Assembly: GCA_964494655.1 (NCBI GenBank)
Contig: CAZBRM010000003.1
Span: 1-42,361 of the forward strand
DNA from: JAHJQT01 sp964494655
GTDB taxonomy: Bacteria > Patescibacteriota > Minisyncoccia > Portnoybacterales > UBA2143
DNA length: 42,361 nt
Direction of reading: 5' to 3'
This document shows positions 31,166 to 39,846 of the stretch, in pieces. The stretch's first letter is position 1; each line of letters starts with the position of its first letter. The notes below the pieces were generated by a model that was given only the letters and a program-made list of their open reading frames with translations, was not told the origin of the DNA and ran no database searches. The position numbers were made by a program, and so were the translations under genes.

Positions 31166-32853
31166 AAAAAATAGTGATTGCAGTATTGATAGTATTGGTG
31201 ACGATTCTTTTATTGTCTTCTGTCATAATGGCTCAGACAATATATATCGTTAAAAAAGGCGATTACCTTTCTGTAATTGGCAAGCGTCTTAATGTAAACT
31301 GGCAAGAGATTGCTAAAACTAATGGAATTGAAAAGCCTTGGATTATTCATCCGAAGCAAAAACTGATAATTCCAGAAAATGAAGATTCTGGCAGAAAATA
31401 CCTGGTGAAGAAAGAAGACAGTATCTACGAAATCGCTGTTAAGATTTTTCACATTCCTTGGAGTGATGTTCGGCTAGAGATGAGAAAAAAGAAAATTATT
31501 CATCCTGGTCAGCAATTTACTTTAAGCGATTTACTTGATCTAACTAAGGAAAAGATCTGGAAAAAATTTAACATTCAACCTTTTAAGAAATTCTCGGCAA
31601 GCTCTGAAAAACAGTTAAAGAGAGACAAGAGAGGGCTTGAAATCCTTGGATTAAGCGAAAAACAAATTAAAGAGGTGATGAGGAAACACAAAAAAGCAGT
31701 TAAAGGTAGTCAGGAAGGATTTCGCTGGGACGCTATTAAAACAGGAGATAAATTTGACAAAGTACTTTTTGGAGAGTTTTATCTCTGGCGGAATATTGGA
31801 GTTGATTGGGGGACTGAACAGCAAGCTACTCGGGTTTATAAGTTATCTAGCGGAATTGAAGTTTGGTATCCTATTATTTGCGGAAATTGGTTTCCAGTTG
31901 CTAAAGTAAAAAAACCAGAATTTCCACTAATACCAGCTTTTGAATCTAAACCAGAATTTCCACTAGTACCAGCTTTTGAATCTAAACCAGATTTTCCACC
32001 AGTACCGGTTTTTGCCTCACAAAAAGAAGGCCTTGCTGTTCATAATAATTTTGATTTTTATATGGGCGGCGGAATGTATGAGAGCGTTCACTATGATGCT
32101 AAAGGGGATTACTGGTGGGCAAAGGCGAGGTATAGACCTTTTGCTTTTCAAATTGGTGAAAGCTTAGAATTAGATTTAGGATTATTCGCTTTTGGGGCAA
32201 TGGGTGATGGCAACGACGGTCATTATGATTATTCTTGGAGAAAATGGGCGATTGGCCCAACAGCTAAGCTGATCGGAAATCACTGGGATGCTGATGTTGA
32301 TGCTGGAATTGGCCGGCTTTATAATAAGGGTAAAATTGACCTTTACCGCAGTAAACAGATTGATGATATCTTTCTCTTCTCGGCTCATGGTAATTTTTAT
32401 AGCCGCCGCGATAAAGGAGAAAAATGGTTTCCCAAAACAGAATTAAACTTTGAACTGACTTTGCCGTATAACAACCATCATCGGCATAGTTGGGATGGCG
32501 ATCCCTTAATTCCTGATCCTAATGATAATCGCAGTTTTGAGTTGTCTTTGACTCAAGGAATTTATGACTTTAACCTTAACAAGCATTTGCGGCTGACTCC
32601 AGGATTTAATCTTGGTTTTACTCATGAATACGGCCGAGATGATCCTAATTTTCTTCAATTTGGACCGATGAGCGTGCTTTCCTGGTATAATGAAGACATT
32701 ATTTCTGTCTCTGTTTTGAATTATAAGAAAAACTTAGGCGGGAATGGAGATCAACGGCATTGGTTATCGGGTTGGCTGTCTCTTAGTGGGATATACAAAA
32801 CTTACGGATCCTCGCAGATCACGGAAGCAACAGACGAAGATCTTAAATTTTAG
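31162..32853 (+). CDS. Two-LysM protein with beta-barrel-like C-terminal half
   Basis: A 563-residue secreted protein: signal peptide (about 1-25), two LysM-like repeats (28-72 and about 78-122), a basic middle region, three tandem 12-residue repeats of K-P-E-F-P-L-[IV]-P-A-F-E-S type (251-286), and a C-terminal ~270 residues of alternating polar/aromatic strands rich in Trp, Tyr and Gly, ending in L-K-F. That end, a terminal Phe after strand-like sequence, is like the targeting signal of outer-membrane barrels. No named family recognised. Coupled by ATGA to the previous LysM gene. Confidence 0.7.
   Translation: MKKIVIAVLIVLVTILLLSSVIMAQTIYIVKKGDYLSVIGKRLNVNWQEIAKTNGIEKPWIIHPKQKLIIPENEDSGRKYLVKKEDSIYEIAVKIFHIPWSDVRLEMRKKKIIHPGQQFTLSDLLDLTKEKIWKKFNIQPFKKFSASSEKQLKRDKRGLEILGLSEKQIKEVMRKHKKAVKGSQEGFRWDAIKTGDKFDKVLFGEFYLWRNIGVDWGTEQQATRVYKLSSGIEVWYPIICGNWFPVAKVKKPEFPLIPAFESKPEFPLVPAFESKPDFPPVPVFASQKEGLAVHNNFDFYMGGGMYESVHYDAKGDYWWAKARYRPFAFQIGESLELDLGLFAFGAMGDGNDGHYDYSWRKWAIGPTAKLIGNHWDADVDAGIGRLYNKGKIDLYRSKQIDDIFLFSAHGNFYSRRDKGEKWFPKTELNFELTLPYNNHHRHSWDGDPLIPDPNDNRSFELSLTQGIYDFNLNKHLRLTPGFNLGFTHEYGRDDPNFLQFGPMSVLSWYNEDIISVSVLNYKKNLGGNGDQRHWLSGWLSLSGIYKTYGSSQITEATDEDLKF
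31912..32019 (+). repeat. Three tandem 36-bp coding repeats
   Basis: Units at 31912-31947, 31948-31983 and 31984-32019. The first two differ at one base; the third is diverged. They encode a proline-rich 12-residue linker between the LysM part and the barrel-like part. Confidence 0.95.
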
Positions 32854-33081
32854 TTAATCTTTTTAGTTTATTATTTCAGCTACTGACAATAGCAGACAAA
32901 TTGTCTCTATACTTACTTCAAATTGGAGTATGCTCTAAATTAGAGTCGTCGGTGGTCAAGTATTGACAAATTGTTAATACAATGGATATAATAATAAAAA
33001 AGAAGCTTAACAATTTAATAATCAGTTTAAAATGACTGTTGATATATAAACCAAAAACTCAAACAAGCAGGAGGTGTAAAG
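32854..33081 (+). promoter_or_regulatory. Promoter and operator-like region before the second lipoprotein
   Basis: A consensus promoter TTGACA (32963-32968), 18-bp spacer, TATAAT (32987-32992), with a predicted ~80-nt leader. Upstream are two perfect 13-bp palindromes with the same AAATT centre: AGACAAATTGTCT (32894-32906) and CTCTAAATTAGAG (32933-32945), centres 39 bp apart. They could bind a regulator; no gene is seen in this stretch. Confidence 0.7.
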
Positions 33082-33633
33082 ATGAGAAAATATTACTGGA
33101 TGATTTTTGTTGTTGTTGTATTTATGTTCGGAGCATGTGCAACAAAGACCCAAAGGGCTATTACTGCACAAAAGCATTTTGAAGTTGTAGCTGCTGAGGA
33201 AAACAGAGGGCCAGATCCGACCGGAAAAATCTTCGGGTATGATGTTGAGCTCGCCGTGCCTATTATCAAATATCAGTATGAAGCGGAAAATCTGAAAAAT
33301 CCAACTTGGCAGCTTTACGCTGCGCTATACTGGAGTGACGGCGATAGGTGGATTCCAATTAATCATGGTGATTATAAAGATTACATCGTAGCAACCGAAA
33401 AGAAGGATGACCAACTTTTTGGAAGATTGACCTTGCCAAAAATTAAAAACGGGACAGGCCATTACGCCTTAATAATTTGGGGCGACGAAACCACCGGAAA
33501 GTGGCTTTGGATTAATCAGTACAGTAAGGCTACTTTTCCTGATAAAAATGGCAACCCTCATTATGTATTGGTAGCCGATACGAACAAGCAGGTCGTCGTT
33601 ATTCCACCGCGGGATATCTCACGCTTTGACTAA
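33082..33633 (+). CDS. Small lipoprotein, unknown function
   Basis: A 183-residue predicted lipoprotein with lipobox F-G-A-C (Cys19). The mature part is rich in Trp and Tyr and looks all-beta (for example W-Q-L-Y-A-A-L-Y-W and H-Y-A-L-I-I-W-G), possibly an immunoglobulin-like fold; no family is recognised. The SD is AGGAGGTG. It has its own promoter although it lies in line with the LysM genes, and ends in a strong terminator. Confidence 0.7.
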   Translation: MRKYYWMIFVVVVFMFGACATKTQRAITAQKHFEVVAAEENRGPDPTGKIFGYDVELAVPIIKYQYEAENLKNPTWQLYAALYWSDGDRWIPINHGDYKDYIVATEKKDDQLFGRLTLPKIKNGTGHYALIIWGDETTGKWLWINQYSKATFPDKNGNPHYVLVADTNKQVVVIPPRDISRFD

Positions 33634-33661
33634 ATTAGTTCTTGTTCTTTAATCAAATAAT

Positions 33662-33700
33662 AAACCCCATGTCTAAGGAGGAGACATGGGGTTTTTTCTT
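33662..33700 (+). terminator. Intrinsic terminator
   Basis: A perfect 13-bp stem (33662-33674 with 33682-33694, AAACCCCATGTCT type) with loop AAGGAGG and a T-run. Ends the lipoprotein transcript. Confidence 0.93.
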
Positions 33701-33726
33701 TGTTTATGTTTGGCAAGGACGCAGTG

Positions 33727-33741
33727 AGAGGACTGTCCTCT
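33727..33741. other. Short perfect hairpin after the ligase gene
   Basis: AGAGGAC-T-GTCCTCT, directly next to the stop of the minus-strand gene at 33742. There is no T-run on the minus strand, so a 3'-end stabiliser is as likely as a terminator. Confidence 0.45.
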
Positions 33742-34980
33742 TTATATATTCCTTTGGATTTTCAGCCAGCCGCCTAAAAGTATCCAGAAATTCCATTGAA
33801 GCGCGGTAGTTCTTAAAATATTATCAAAAAAGCTGATTATAAACAGGCTTATACTTATAATCAATATACTTAAAGCCAATGTTTTTTCCTGCTCAGTTGA
33901 TTTTTTAAATATTTTAAAAAGATAAAATAATAATCCTAAAATAAGACAAATATACGACATAAGTCCAGCAATTCCATTTTCAACAAATATTTTTAAATAA
34001 TCATTATGCGCTTCTAAACTACCCCAATCAAAACCGCGGTAATATTCAATTAAATTTTCAAAAGTTCCTATTCCATATCCAAACCAAGGCTGCCATAAAG
34101 ATATTGGTATTATCTGTTTCCAAAGGCGTAAACGCCAGACAATTGAACCATAAGGGTCTAAAGTAAATAATTCCCAAAGCCGTTGTTGAAAAATATCTGA
34201 CAAGAAATAAGCGGTTAAGAAAAGAATAATTCCGCCCAAAAGAATTTTTTTGTATTTTAAAATGCCTAAAGCAAAAACGAATATAAAAAGGCAAGCTAAA
34301 GCGCTGCGTGTATATGTTATGAATAAAAGGAAAATTAAAGGACTGGTCAAAATCCAAAGCCATTTTTTATCTAATTTAGTGATAACTTCTTTCTTTTGAG
34401 ATAAAATTAAAGCAATAGTTATTCCTAATATAAAGAAAGTATAAAAAGCAAAAGGATTAGGATGATTGAATGTTCCATAAACCCTGTTAAATCCTCCAAA
34501 TTCATCAGGCAATCCCAGGCCAAATGCAAATTGTCCCAAAGCGACAATTCCTGGAAAAATATAACTGATTAAAATGAATTTTAACAATAGATTCCAATCT
34601 TTTTCCTCTTGAATAAGTTTGTAAGCAAGAAAATATAATAAAAATATAGTTGCTATTCTTATAAATTCTTTAATACTTTCAGGACTGTTTATAGAATAAA
34701 AAATGCTTAAAAAAGAAAATCCAATAAAAAAGAATATAGGCCAGAAAAGAGGAACTGACTTTATAATTTTTATATTCTTAATAAAGAAGAATAATCCAAT
34801 TAAAAGAACTAATCCACCGATAATTGCATTGATATTAAAAGAAGGTAGAGATGAATGAATTTGTATTTCCTGTTGTCCTATAATATTGAGCGAAGGCCTT
34901 AATAAAACTAGTCCGAGCAGGAAATAAAATAGATTTTTATTACGCTTGATGATTGTTTTTTTTTGCTTGACTTTTTCCAT
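33742..34980 (-). CDS. O-antigen ligase/polymerase-like membrane protein
   Basis: A 412-residue protein with 10-12 predicted TM helices and one larger outside loop holding Y-R-G-F-D-W-G-S-L-E-A-H-N-D-Y-L, the Wzy/WaaL-type signature with the conserved His. A G-T-F-N-H-P-N-P-F-A-F-Y segment is also typical. The family joins glycan repeat units or attaches them to an acceptor outside the membrane. It is divergent from the radical SAM gene, with 22 bp between start codons. Confidence 0.88.
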   Translation of the reverse strand: MEKVKQKKTIIKRNKNLFYFLLGLVLLRPSLNIIGQQEIQIHSSLPSFNINAIIGGLVLLIGLFFFIKNIKIIKSVPLFWPIFFFIGFSFLSIFYSINSPESIKEFIRIATIFLLYFLAYKLIQEEKDWNLLLKFILISYIFPGIVALGQFAFGLGLPDEFGGFNRVYGTFNHPNPFAFYTFFILGITIALILSQKKEVITKLDKKWLWILTSPLIFLLFITYTRSALACLFIFVFALGILKYKKILLGGIILFLTAYFLSDIFQQRLWELFTLDPYGSIVWRLRLWKQIIPISLWQPWFGYGIGTFENLIEYYRGFDWGSLEAHNDYLKIFVENGIAGLMSYICLILGLLFYLFKIFKKSTEQEKTLALSILIISISLFIISFFDNILRTTALQWNFWILLGGWLKIQRNI

Positions 34981-34995
34981 GTTTTTTGTTAAAGT
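34967..34995 (+). promoter_or_regulatory. Promoter of the radical SAM/glycosyltransferase genes
   Basis: TTGACT (34967-34972), 17-bp spacer, TAAAGT (34990-34995). It overlaps the first codons of the divergent ligase gene and would start transcription at about the ATG at 35003. Confidence 0.5.
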
Positions 34996-35002
34996 AATAA
35001 TT

Positions 35003-36085
35003 ATGAAGATAATTAAAAATACTAATAAAAACGTAGTTAAAGATATTGTTTTAGCAGTGACTTATCAATGTAATGGGCATTGCCGTTTTTGTAATATTTG
35101 GACAAATCAGGATAGTTTTTCTTGCGAACCCGACGATTATAAAAAATTACCACATAATATTGAAAATGTCAATATTAGTGGAGGAGAGCCTTTTTTAAGG
35201 GAAGATTTGCCTGAAGTTATAAGAATCATCAAAAATCAGTGTCCAAAAGCTAAAATTATTATTTCAACTAATGGATTTACACCCTGTAATATAAAAAAGC
35301 AAATGCAGAAAATAATTAAATTCAAAAAAGATATAGGAATAGCTGTTTCTTTAGATGGATTTGGAAAAGCTCATGAAGAATTGCGCGGTTTTCCGGGAGG
35401 ATTTAGTTTGGCCTTAGAAACTATCCGGCTTTTAAAAGAGCTTGGAATAAAAAATATAAAAATCGCTTTTACTTTAGGCAATCAGAACATTAATCAATTA
35501 AAAAGAATATATCAATTAAGTAATGAGCTTAATGTTGAATTTAGTTTAGCTGCTTATCATAATTCTTCACATTATTTTAAAAAAGAAGACAATAAAATTA
35601 TTAATATAATAAGCTTAAAAAAAGAAATTAATTGGCTGATTAAAGAAGAACTAAAAAGCTTTTCTTTAAAAAAGTGGGCAAGAGCTTATTTTGCATTTGG
35701 TTTATTTAATTTTTTGAAAAATAAAAAGCGTACTTTGCCTGATTATTCAGGTATAAATTCCTTATTTATCGATCCTTTTGGAAATATTTACCCTTCAGAT
35801 ATTTGGAATTTAAAATTAGGTAATTTAAAAAAGATAGATAATTGGTTTAATTTTTCAGAAGCGATAAAAATAAAAATTTTATCTAACAAAAGGCCTGAAA
35901 GCTGGATGATATGCACAGTAAGGGAATCAATAAAAAAGCATTACGCAATAGTAGTTTTATGGATTCTGAAAGAAAAATTTCTAATTTATAAGAAAGAACG
36001 AAATTTATTGAATAAAAATAAAATTACAAGCAATAAACGTAAAAGCAATTTGTTGTCTTTTAGTAATTTAAGAAGATTTCTTTAA
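35003..36085 (+). CDS. Radical SAM protein
   Basis: A 360-residue enzyme with the iron-sulfur motif C-x3-C-x2-C (Cys23, Cys27, Cys30), followed by N-I-S-G-G-E-P-F (SAM-binding GGE) and a TIM-barrel. The C-terminal region has F-I-D-P-F-G-N-I-Y-P-S, as in many SPASM-like or twitch proteins, but only one Cys (C-T-V-R) follows, so the extra cluster seems lost. An upstream start would add 19 residues inside the promoter; rejected. In a glycan cluster it may modify a sugar or lipid; substrate unknown. Confidence 0.82.
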   Translation: MKIIKNTNKNVVKDIVLAVTYQCNGHCRFCNIWTNQDSFSCEPDDYKKLPHNIENVNISGGEPFLREDLPEVIRIIKNQCPKAKIIISTNGFTPCNIKKQMQKIIKFKKDIGIAVSLDGFGKAHEELRGFPGGFSLALETIRLLKELGIKNIKIAFTLGNQNINQLKRIYQLSNELNVEFSLAAYHNSSHYFKKEDNKIINIISLKKEINWLIKEELKSFSLKKWARAYFAFGLFNFLKNKKRTLPDYSGINSLFIDPFGNIYPSDIWNLKLGNLKKIDNWFNFSEAIKIKILSNKRPESWMICTVRESIKKHYAIVVLWILKEKFLIYKKERNLLNKNKITSNKRKSNLLSFSNLRRFL

Positions 36086-36105
36086 GTAGATTTTGTTATA
36101 ATAAA

Positions 36106-37392
36106 ATGAAAATTCTTCAAATAAATAAATTTTTCTTTTTAAAGGGAGGGTCAGAACGCCATTTTTTTGATTTATCTGAATTATTATCAGTAAAAGGTCA
36201 TCAAGTTTCCATTTGGAGCACTAAGCATTTGCATAATTTCTTTTTTCCTAATCAAGAAAATTTTGCTAAATTTATTGATTTTTCAAAAAAAGATTCTTTT
36301 TTGAAAGAAATTAAAAAATTAAAAAATATTTTTTGGAACAAAGAAGCAAAGAAAAAACTGGAAAAGATTATTAAATATAAAAAACCCGATGTTGTTCATT
36401 TACATAATATTTTCAGTCATTTTTCACCATCAATAATTTTTGCAATAAAAAAATATAACATACCAATTATTTTAACATTACATGATTATAAATTCTTCTG
36501 CCCAAATTACAAATTTTTTTCTAATAATAATGTTTGCTTTAATTGCTTAAAAAATAAAAATTATAAATCATGTGTATATAAAAAATGCATTAAAAATTCT
36601 TACATTAAAAGCTTTGTAGGATATTTAGAAGGAAAATGGCATAAAGATTTTTTAAAAATGGCAGAAAAAATAGATATATTTTTAGCGCCAAGTTTATTTA
36701 TAAAGAAAAAAGCTATAGAATGGGGTATTCCAAAAGAAAAAGTTATTCATTTGCCTAATTTCATTGATGTCAAATTTGAGGGTAATCCTTCGACTTCGTC
36801 GAGCCTAAATTCGAGGGCAGTCCCTCGACTTCGTCGGGGGCTGCCCTCTGACTCTACATATCTTCTCTATTTCGGACGATTAAGCGAGGAAAAAGGCGTA
36901 GAATTCTTAATTAAATCATTTTTAAATATCTCAGATGAATTCCCTGAATGGAAATTAAAAATAGCAGGCGATGGACCTGAAATAAAAAATTTAAAAAAAG
37001 CATTTCAAGAAAACGAGCAAATAGAATTTTTAGGAAGAAAGAATAGTAAAGAATTAAACAAAATAATTTCAAAAGCATATTTAACAATCGTCCCTTCTTT
37101 ATGGCCAGAAAATTTTCCTTATAGCATTTTAGAAAGCAATGTATTGGCTATTCCTGTGTTAGCAAGTAAAATAGGCGGCTTAACAGAATTAATTAAACAT
37201 GAAAAAACAGGATTATTATTTAAATCAGGCAATCGGGATGATTTAGAAAATAAAATTATTTGGTCAATAAGAAATCCTAAAAAAATTAGGAAAATTGGAG
37301 AAGTAGCTCAAAAGGAAGTTTTTGACAAATATAATTCAGAAAAATATTATAAAAGAATAATAAAAATATATGAAAGAATCAAGATTTATTAA
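36106..37392 (+). CDS. Glycosyltransferase family 4, with palindromic insert
   Basis: A 428-residue GT-B enzyme. The N-terminal G-G-S-E-R-H-F-F-D-L-S-E-L-L and the C-terminal domain with L-Y-F-G-R-L-S-E-E-K-G and E-N-F-P-Y-S-I-L-E-S-N (nucleotide-sugar-binding glutamates) are typical of GT4. A C-x2-C and two more Cys sit near 145-165. Between the two domains, residues about 226-246 (Ser/Arg/Pro-rich, GC-rich codons) come from an inserted palindromic element at 36785-36852 that keeps the frame. It overlaps the next gene by 23 nt. Donor and acceptor unknown. Confidence 0.87.
   Translation: MKILQINKFFFLKGGSERHFFDLSELLSVKGHQVSIWSTKHLHNFFFPNQENFAKFIDFSKKDSFLKEIKKLKNIFWNKEAKKKLEKIIKYKKPDVVHLHNIFSHFSPSIIFAIKKYNIPIILTLHDYKFFCPNYKFFSNNNVCFNCLKNKNYKSCVYKKCIKNSYIKSFVGYLEGKWHKDFLKMAEKIDIFLAPSLFIKKKAIEWGIPKEKVIHLPNFIDVKFEGNPSTSSSLNSRAVPRLRRGLPSDSTYLLYFGRLSEEKGVEFLIKSFLNISDEFPEWKLKIAGDGPEIKNLKKAFQENEQIEFLGRKNSKELNKIISKAYLTIVPSLWPENFPYSILESNVLAIPVLASKIGGLTELIKHEKTGLLFKSGNRDDLENKIIWSIRNPKKIRKIGEVAQKEVFDKYNSEKYYKRIIKIYERIKIY
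36785..36852. repeat. Palindromic element inserted in the GT4 gene
   Basis: Strikingly GC-rich DNA inside an AT-rich gene. Hairpin one: TCGAC-TTC-GTCGA (36790-36802). Hairpin two: GAGGGCAG (36813-36820) with CTGCCCTC (36841-36848), and inside it CCCTCGAC (36822-36829) with GTCGGGGG (36833-36840), TTC loop, one bulged T. The reading frame stays open through the element, like the in-frame palindromic elements known in Rickettsia. Confidence 0.85.
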
Positions 37393-38713
37393 AATATTAA
37401 TATTTATTTCTATCGGATTATCTATTATTGGAGGTATTGTCTTTTCTTATCAAAAATTAACAGTGGAAAGATTTTCATTAATAGATATGTTAGGTAATAA
37501 ACAAATTTCTTTCTTGAAAATAATTCCCGAAATAGCGGGTTTCAACGGTGAAAGAACCTATCTTTTACTTTTTCAGAATAACTTAGAATTAAGACCATCT
37601 GGTGGATATCTTGGTAATTTTGGAATTATTAAAGTTAAAAATGGAAATCCAATTATTTTTGAAATTCATGATACTAACATTTTTGACGGATTTGGAAAAA
37701 CAATAACAGAACCGCCAAAGCCAATGTATGATTATTTAGGTATAGATAATTGGCAAATGCGCGATGGAAACTGGTCTCCTGATTTTAAAATTTCAGCAGA
37801 GCAAGTAGAATATTTTTACCATCTTCAGGGCGGCCAGGAAAATTTTGATGGCATTATTGCTGTTAATGCGTCAATACTTCCTGACTTACTTAAATTAACA
37901 GGACCTGTTTATTTAGAAGAATTTGATAAGGAATTTAAATCAGAAGATGCTTTGTATCAGCTTGAATATGAAGTTCAGAAAGCTTATGTTAGTAGAAATA
38001 TTGAAGAAGGTGAAAGAAAAAAAATATTCAAAGCATTGACTAAAGAAGTTTTAGAACAAATAATGCAAGGAAGTTTATCTTTTAAAAATGAAATAAAAAA
38101 TTTAATATTAAAAAAATTAGATGAAAAAAATATTATTTTATATTTAAAAAATACAGACATACAAGAAACTATTTCTGAATTTGGATGGAATGGAGAAGTT
38201 AATCAATCATATCAAGATGATTATTTAATGATTGTTGAAGCGAATTTAGCTTCTAAAAAAAGCAATGCTTTTATTAAAAGAGAAGTTGAATATTTTATTA
38301 ATTTAAATGAAGAAAAACCAAGAGTTAATTTAAAAATTAAATATTCTCATCAAAATAAAGAAAAAGATTGGTTTAATGATGATTATAGATTTTATTTAAG
38401 AATTTATACTCCATTGGGGAGTTGGCTTGAGAGTACGCAGGGAATAAGCAATAAAACAGAATTTCACGATGAATTAAACAAAACTGTTTTTGCTAATTGG
38501 ATTGAAGTGCCTGCTGGACAAGAAAAAATAATTGAATTTGAATATATTTTACCTCAAAGAATTAATCAGGAATCAGAATATAAAATTTTAATCCAAAAAC
38601 AATCAGGCATAGATAATCTCTCATTCAATTTATTTGTAATGAAAGATAAAGAATATATTAAAGAGGAAATTATAAGTAAAGATTGGGAAGAAACAATCTC
38701 TTTTGAAAAATGA
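37370..38713 (+). CDS. DUF4012 domain protein
   Basis: A 447-residue protein with one N-terminal TM helix (about 7-27), then an extracellular domain. L-L-F-Q-N-N-L-E-L-R-P-S-G-G-Y-L-G (65-80) and W-S-P-D-F-K-I-S-A-E with D-G-I-I-A-V-N are the DUF4012 signature, a distant relative of LytR-CpsA-Psr-type surface proteins in CPR and Gram-positive bacteria. Role unknown; its place among glycosyltransferases suggests glycan attachment or secretion. It starts 23 nt before the GT4 stop and overlaps the next gene by 4 nt. Confidence 0.83.
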   Translation: MKESRFIKILIFISIGLSIIGGIVFSYQKLTVERFSLIDMLGNKQISFLKIIPEIAGFNGERTYLLLFQNNLELRPSGGYLGNFGIIKVKNGNPIIFEIHDTNIFDGFGKTITEPPKPMYDYLGIDNWQMRDGNWSPDFKISAEQVEYFYHLQGGQENFDGIIAVNASILPDLLKLTGPVYLEEFDKEFKSEDALYQLEYEVQKAYVSRNIEEGERKKIFKALTKEVLEQIMQGSLSFKNEIKNLILKKLDEKNIILYLKNTDIQETISEFGWNGEVNQSYQDDYLMIVEANLASKKSNAFIKREVEYFINLNEEKPRVNLKIKYSHQNKEKDWFNDDYRFYLRIYTPLGSWLESTQGISNKTEFHDELNKTVFANWIEVPAGQEKIIEFEYILPQRINQESEYKILIQKQSGIDNLSFNLFVMKDKEYIKEEIISKDWEETISFEK

Positions 38714-39825
38714 AAATTGTAATGATAGGTCAAAAAGGAATACCGACTCTTTTTGGAGGCATAGAGCGTCATGTTGAAGAAGTTTCTTGTCATTTGGCTC
38801 AAAGAAAAGATTCAAAGAATTGTCCCTATGAGGTTTTTGTTTATGTAAGAAATTATTATACTCCTAAAAAAATTAAAGAATATAAAAAAGTAAATATTAT
38901 TCATTTACCTTCTTTAAAGACAAAACATTTAGACGCTATTAGTCATGTTTTTTTATCTAGTTTTCATGCAATTTTTAAGATAAAACCTGATGTTATTCAT
39001 TATCATGGAATAGGACCAGCTTTATGTATTTGGATTCCTAAAATATTCAGTCCAAAAACACAAATTATATTTACTTTTCATTGCCGTGATTATTTTCATA
39101 AAAAATGGGGTAGATTTGCTCAGTTATCTCTAAAATTAGGCGAGATTATTGGTTGTTATTTAGCTGATGAAATTATTTGTGTGTCTAATGAAATAAAAGA
39201 TTATATTTTAGAAAAATATAAAAGAGAAACATTTTTTATACCTCATGGAATAAAAAAAGAAAAACCTGTTTCAGATGAATATATAAAAAAATGGGGTTTA
39301 GAAAAAAATAATTATATTCTTGCGGTGAGCCGTTTAATTCGTCATAAAGGATTGCATTATTTAATTAAAGCATATCAAGAAATCAAAACAAGCAAGAAAT
39401 TGGTTATTGTCGGACCATCTTTTTATACAAGTGATTACGAAGACGAACTTAAAAAAATGGCCAAAAATAATCCTAATATTATCTTTTTAGGAGCTCAGCA
39501 AGGAAAAATTTTAAAGGCGTTATATAATAATGCTTATGTCTTTGTTAATCCTTCAGAGCAGGAAGGATTACCTTTAACTGTATTGGAAGCGGCAAGTTTT
39601 GGAATACCGCTTTTACTTTCAAATATTAATATTCATTGTTTAATGCTTGAAGATTTTCCGTTTTTCTTTGAAAATAAAGATATTGCAAGCTTGAAGAAAA
39701 ATTTAAAATTTATTTTAGATAATCCGCAGATAGCCTTTAATAAAGGCAAGGAAACTAGAAGTTACGCTGGGAAAAACTATAATTGGGATAAAGTTGTGGA
39801 AAGAATGATTTTGAGATATAATTGA
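38710..39825 (+). CDS. Glycosyltransferase family 4
   Basis: A 371-residue GT-B enzyme. The N-terminus M-I-G-Q-K-G-I-P-T-L-F-G-G-I-E-R-H-V is the DUF1972/GT4 type seen in rhamnosyl- and related transferases. The C-terminal domain has V-S-R-L-I-R-H-K-G-L-H and N-P-S-E-Q-E-G-L-P-L-T-V-L-E-A, the EX7E donor-binding motif. Intact, without insertions. Co-transcribed with the DUF4012 gene. Sugar unknown. Confidence 0.93.
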   Translation: MKIVMIGQKGIPTLFGGIERHVEEVSCHLAQRKDSKNCPYEVFVYVRNYYTPKKIKEYKKVNIIHLPSLKTKHLDAISHVFLSSFHAIFKIKPDVIHYHGIGPALCIWIPKIFSPKTQIIFTFHCRDYFHKKWGRFAQLSLKLGEIIGCYLADEIICVSNEIKDYILEKYKRETFFIPHGIKKEKPVSDEYIKKWGLEKNNYILAVSRLIRHKGLHYLIKAYQEIKTSKKLVIVGPSFYTSDYEDELKKMAKNNPNIIFLGAQQGKILKALYNNAYVFVNPSEQEGLPLTVLEAASFGIPLLLSNINIHCLMLEDFPFFFENKDIASLKKNLKFILDNPQIAFNKGKETRSYAGKNYNWDKVVERMILRYN

Positions 39826-39846
39826 TTCGTGTTATCATAAAATTAT

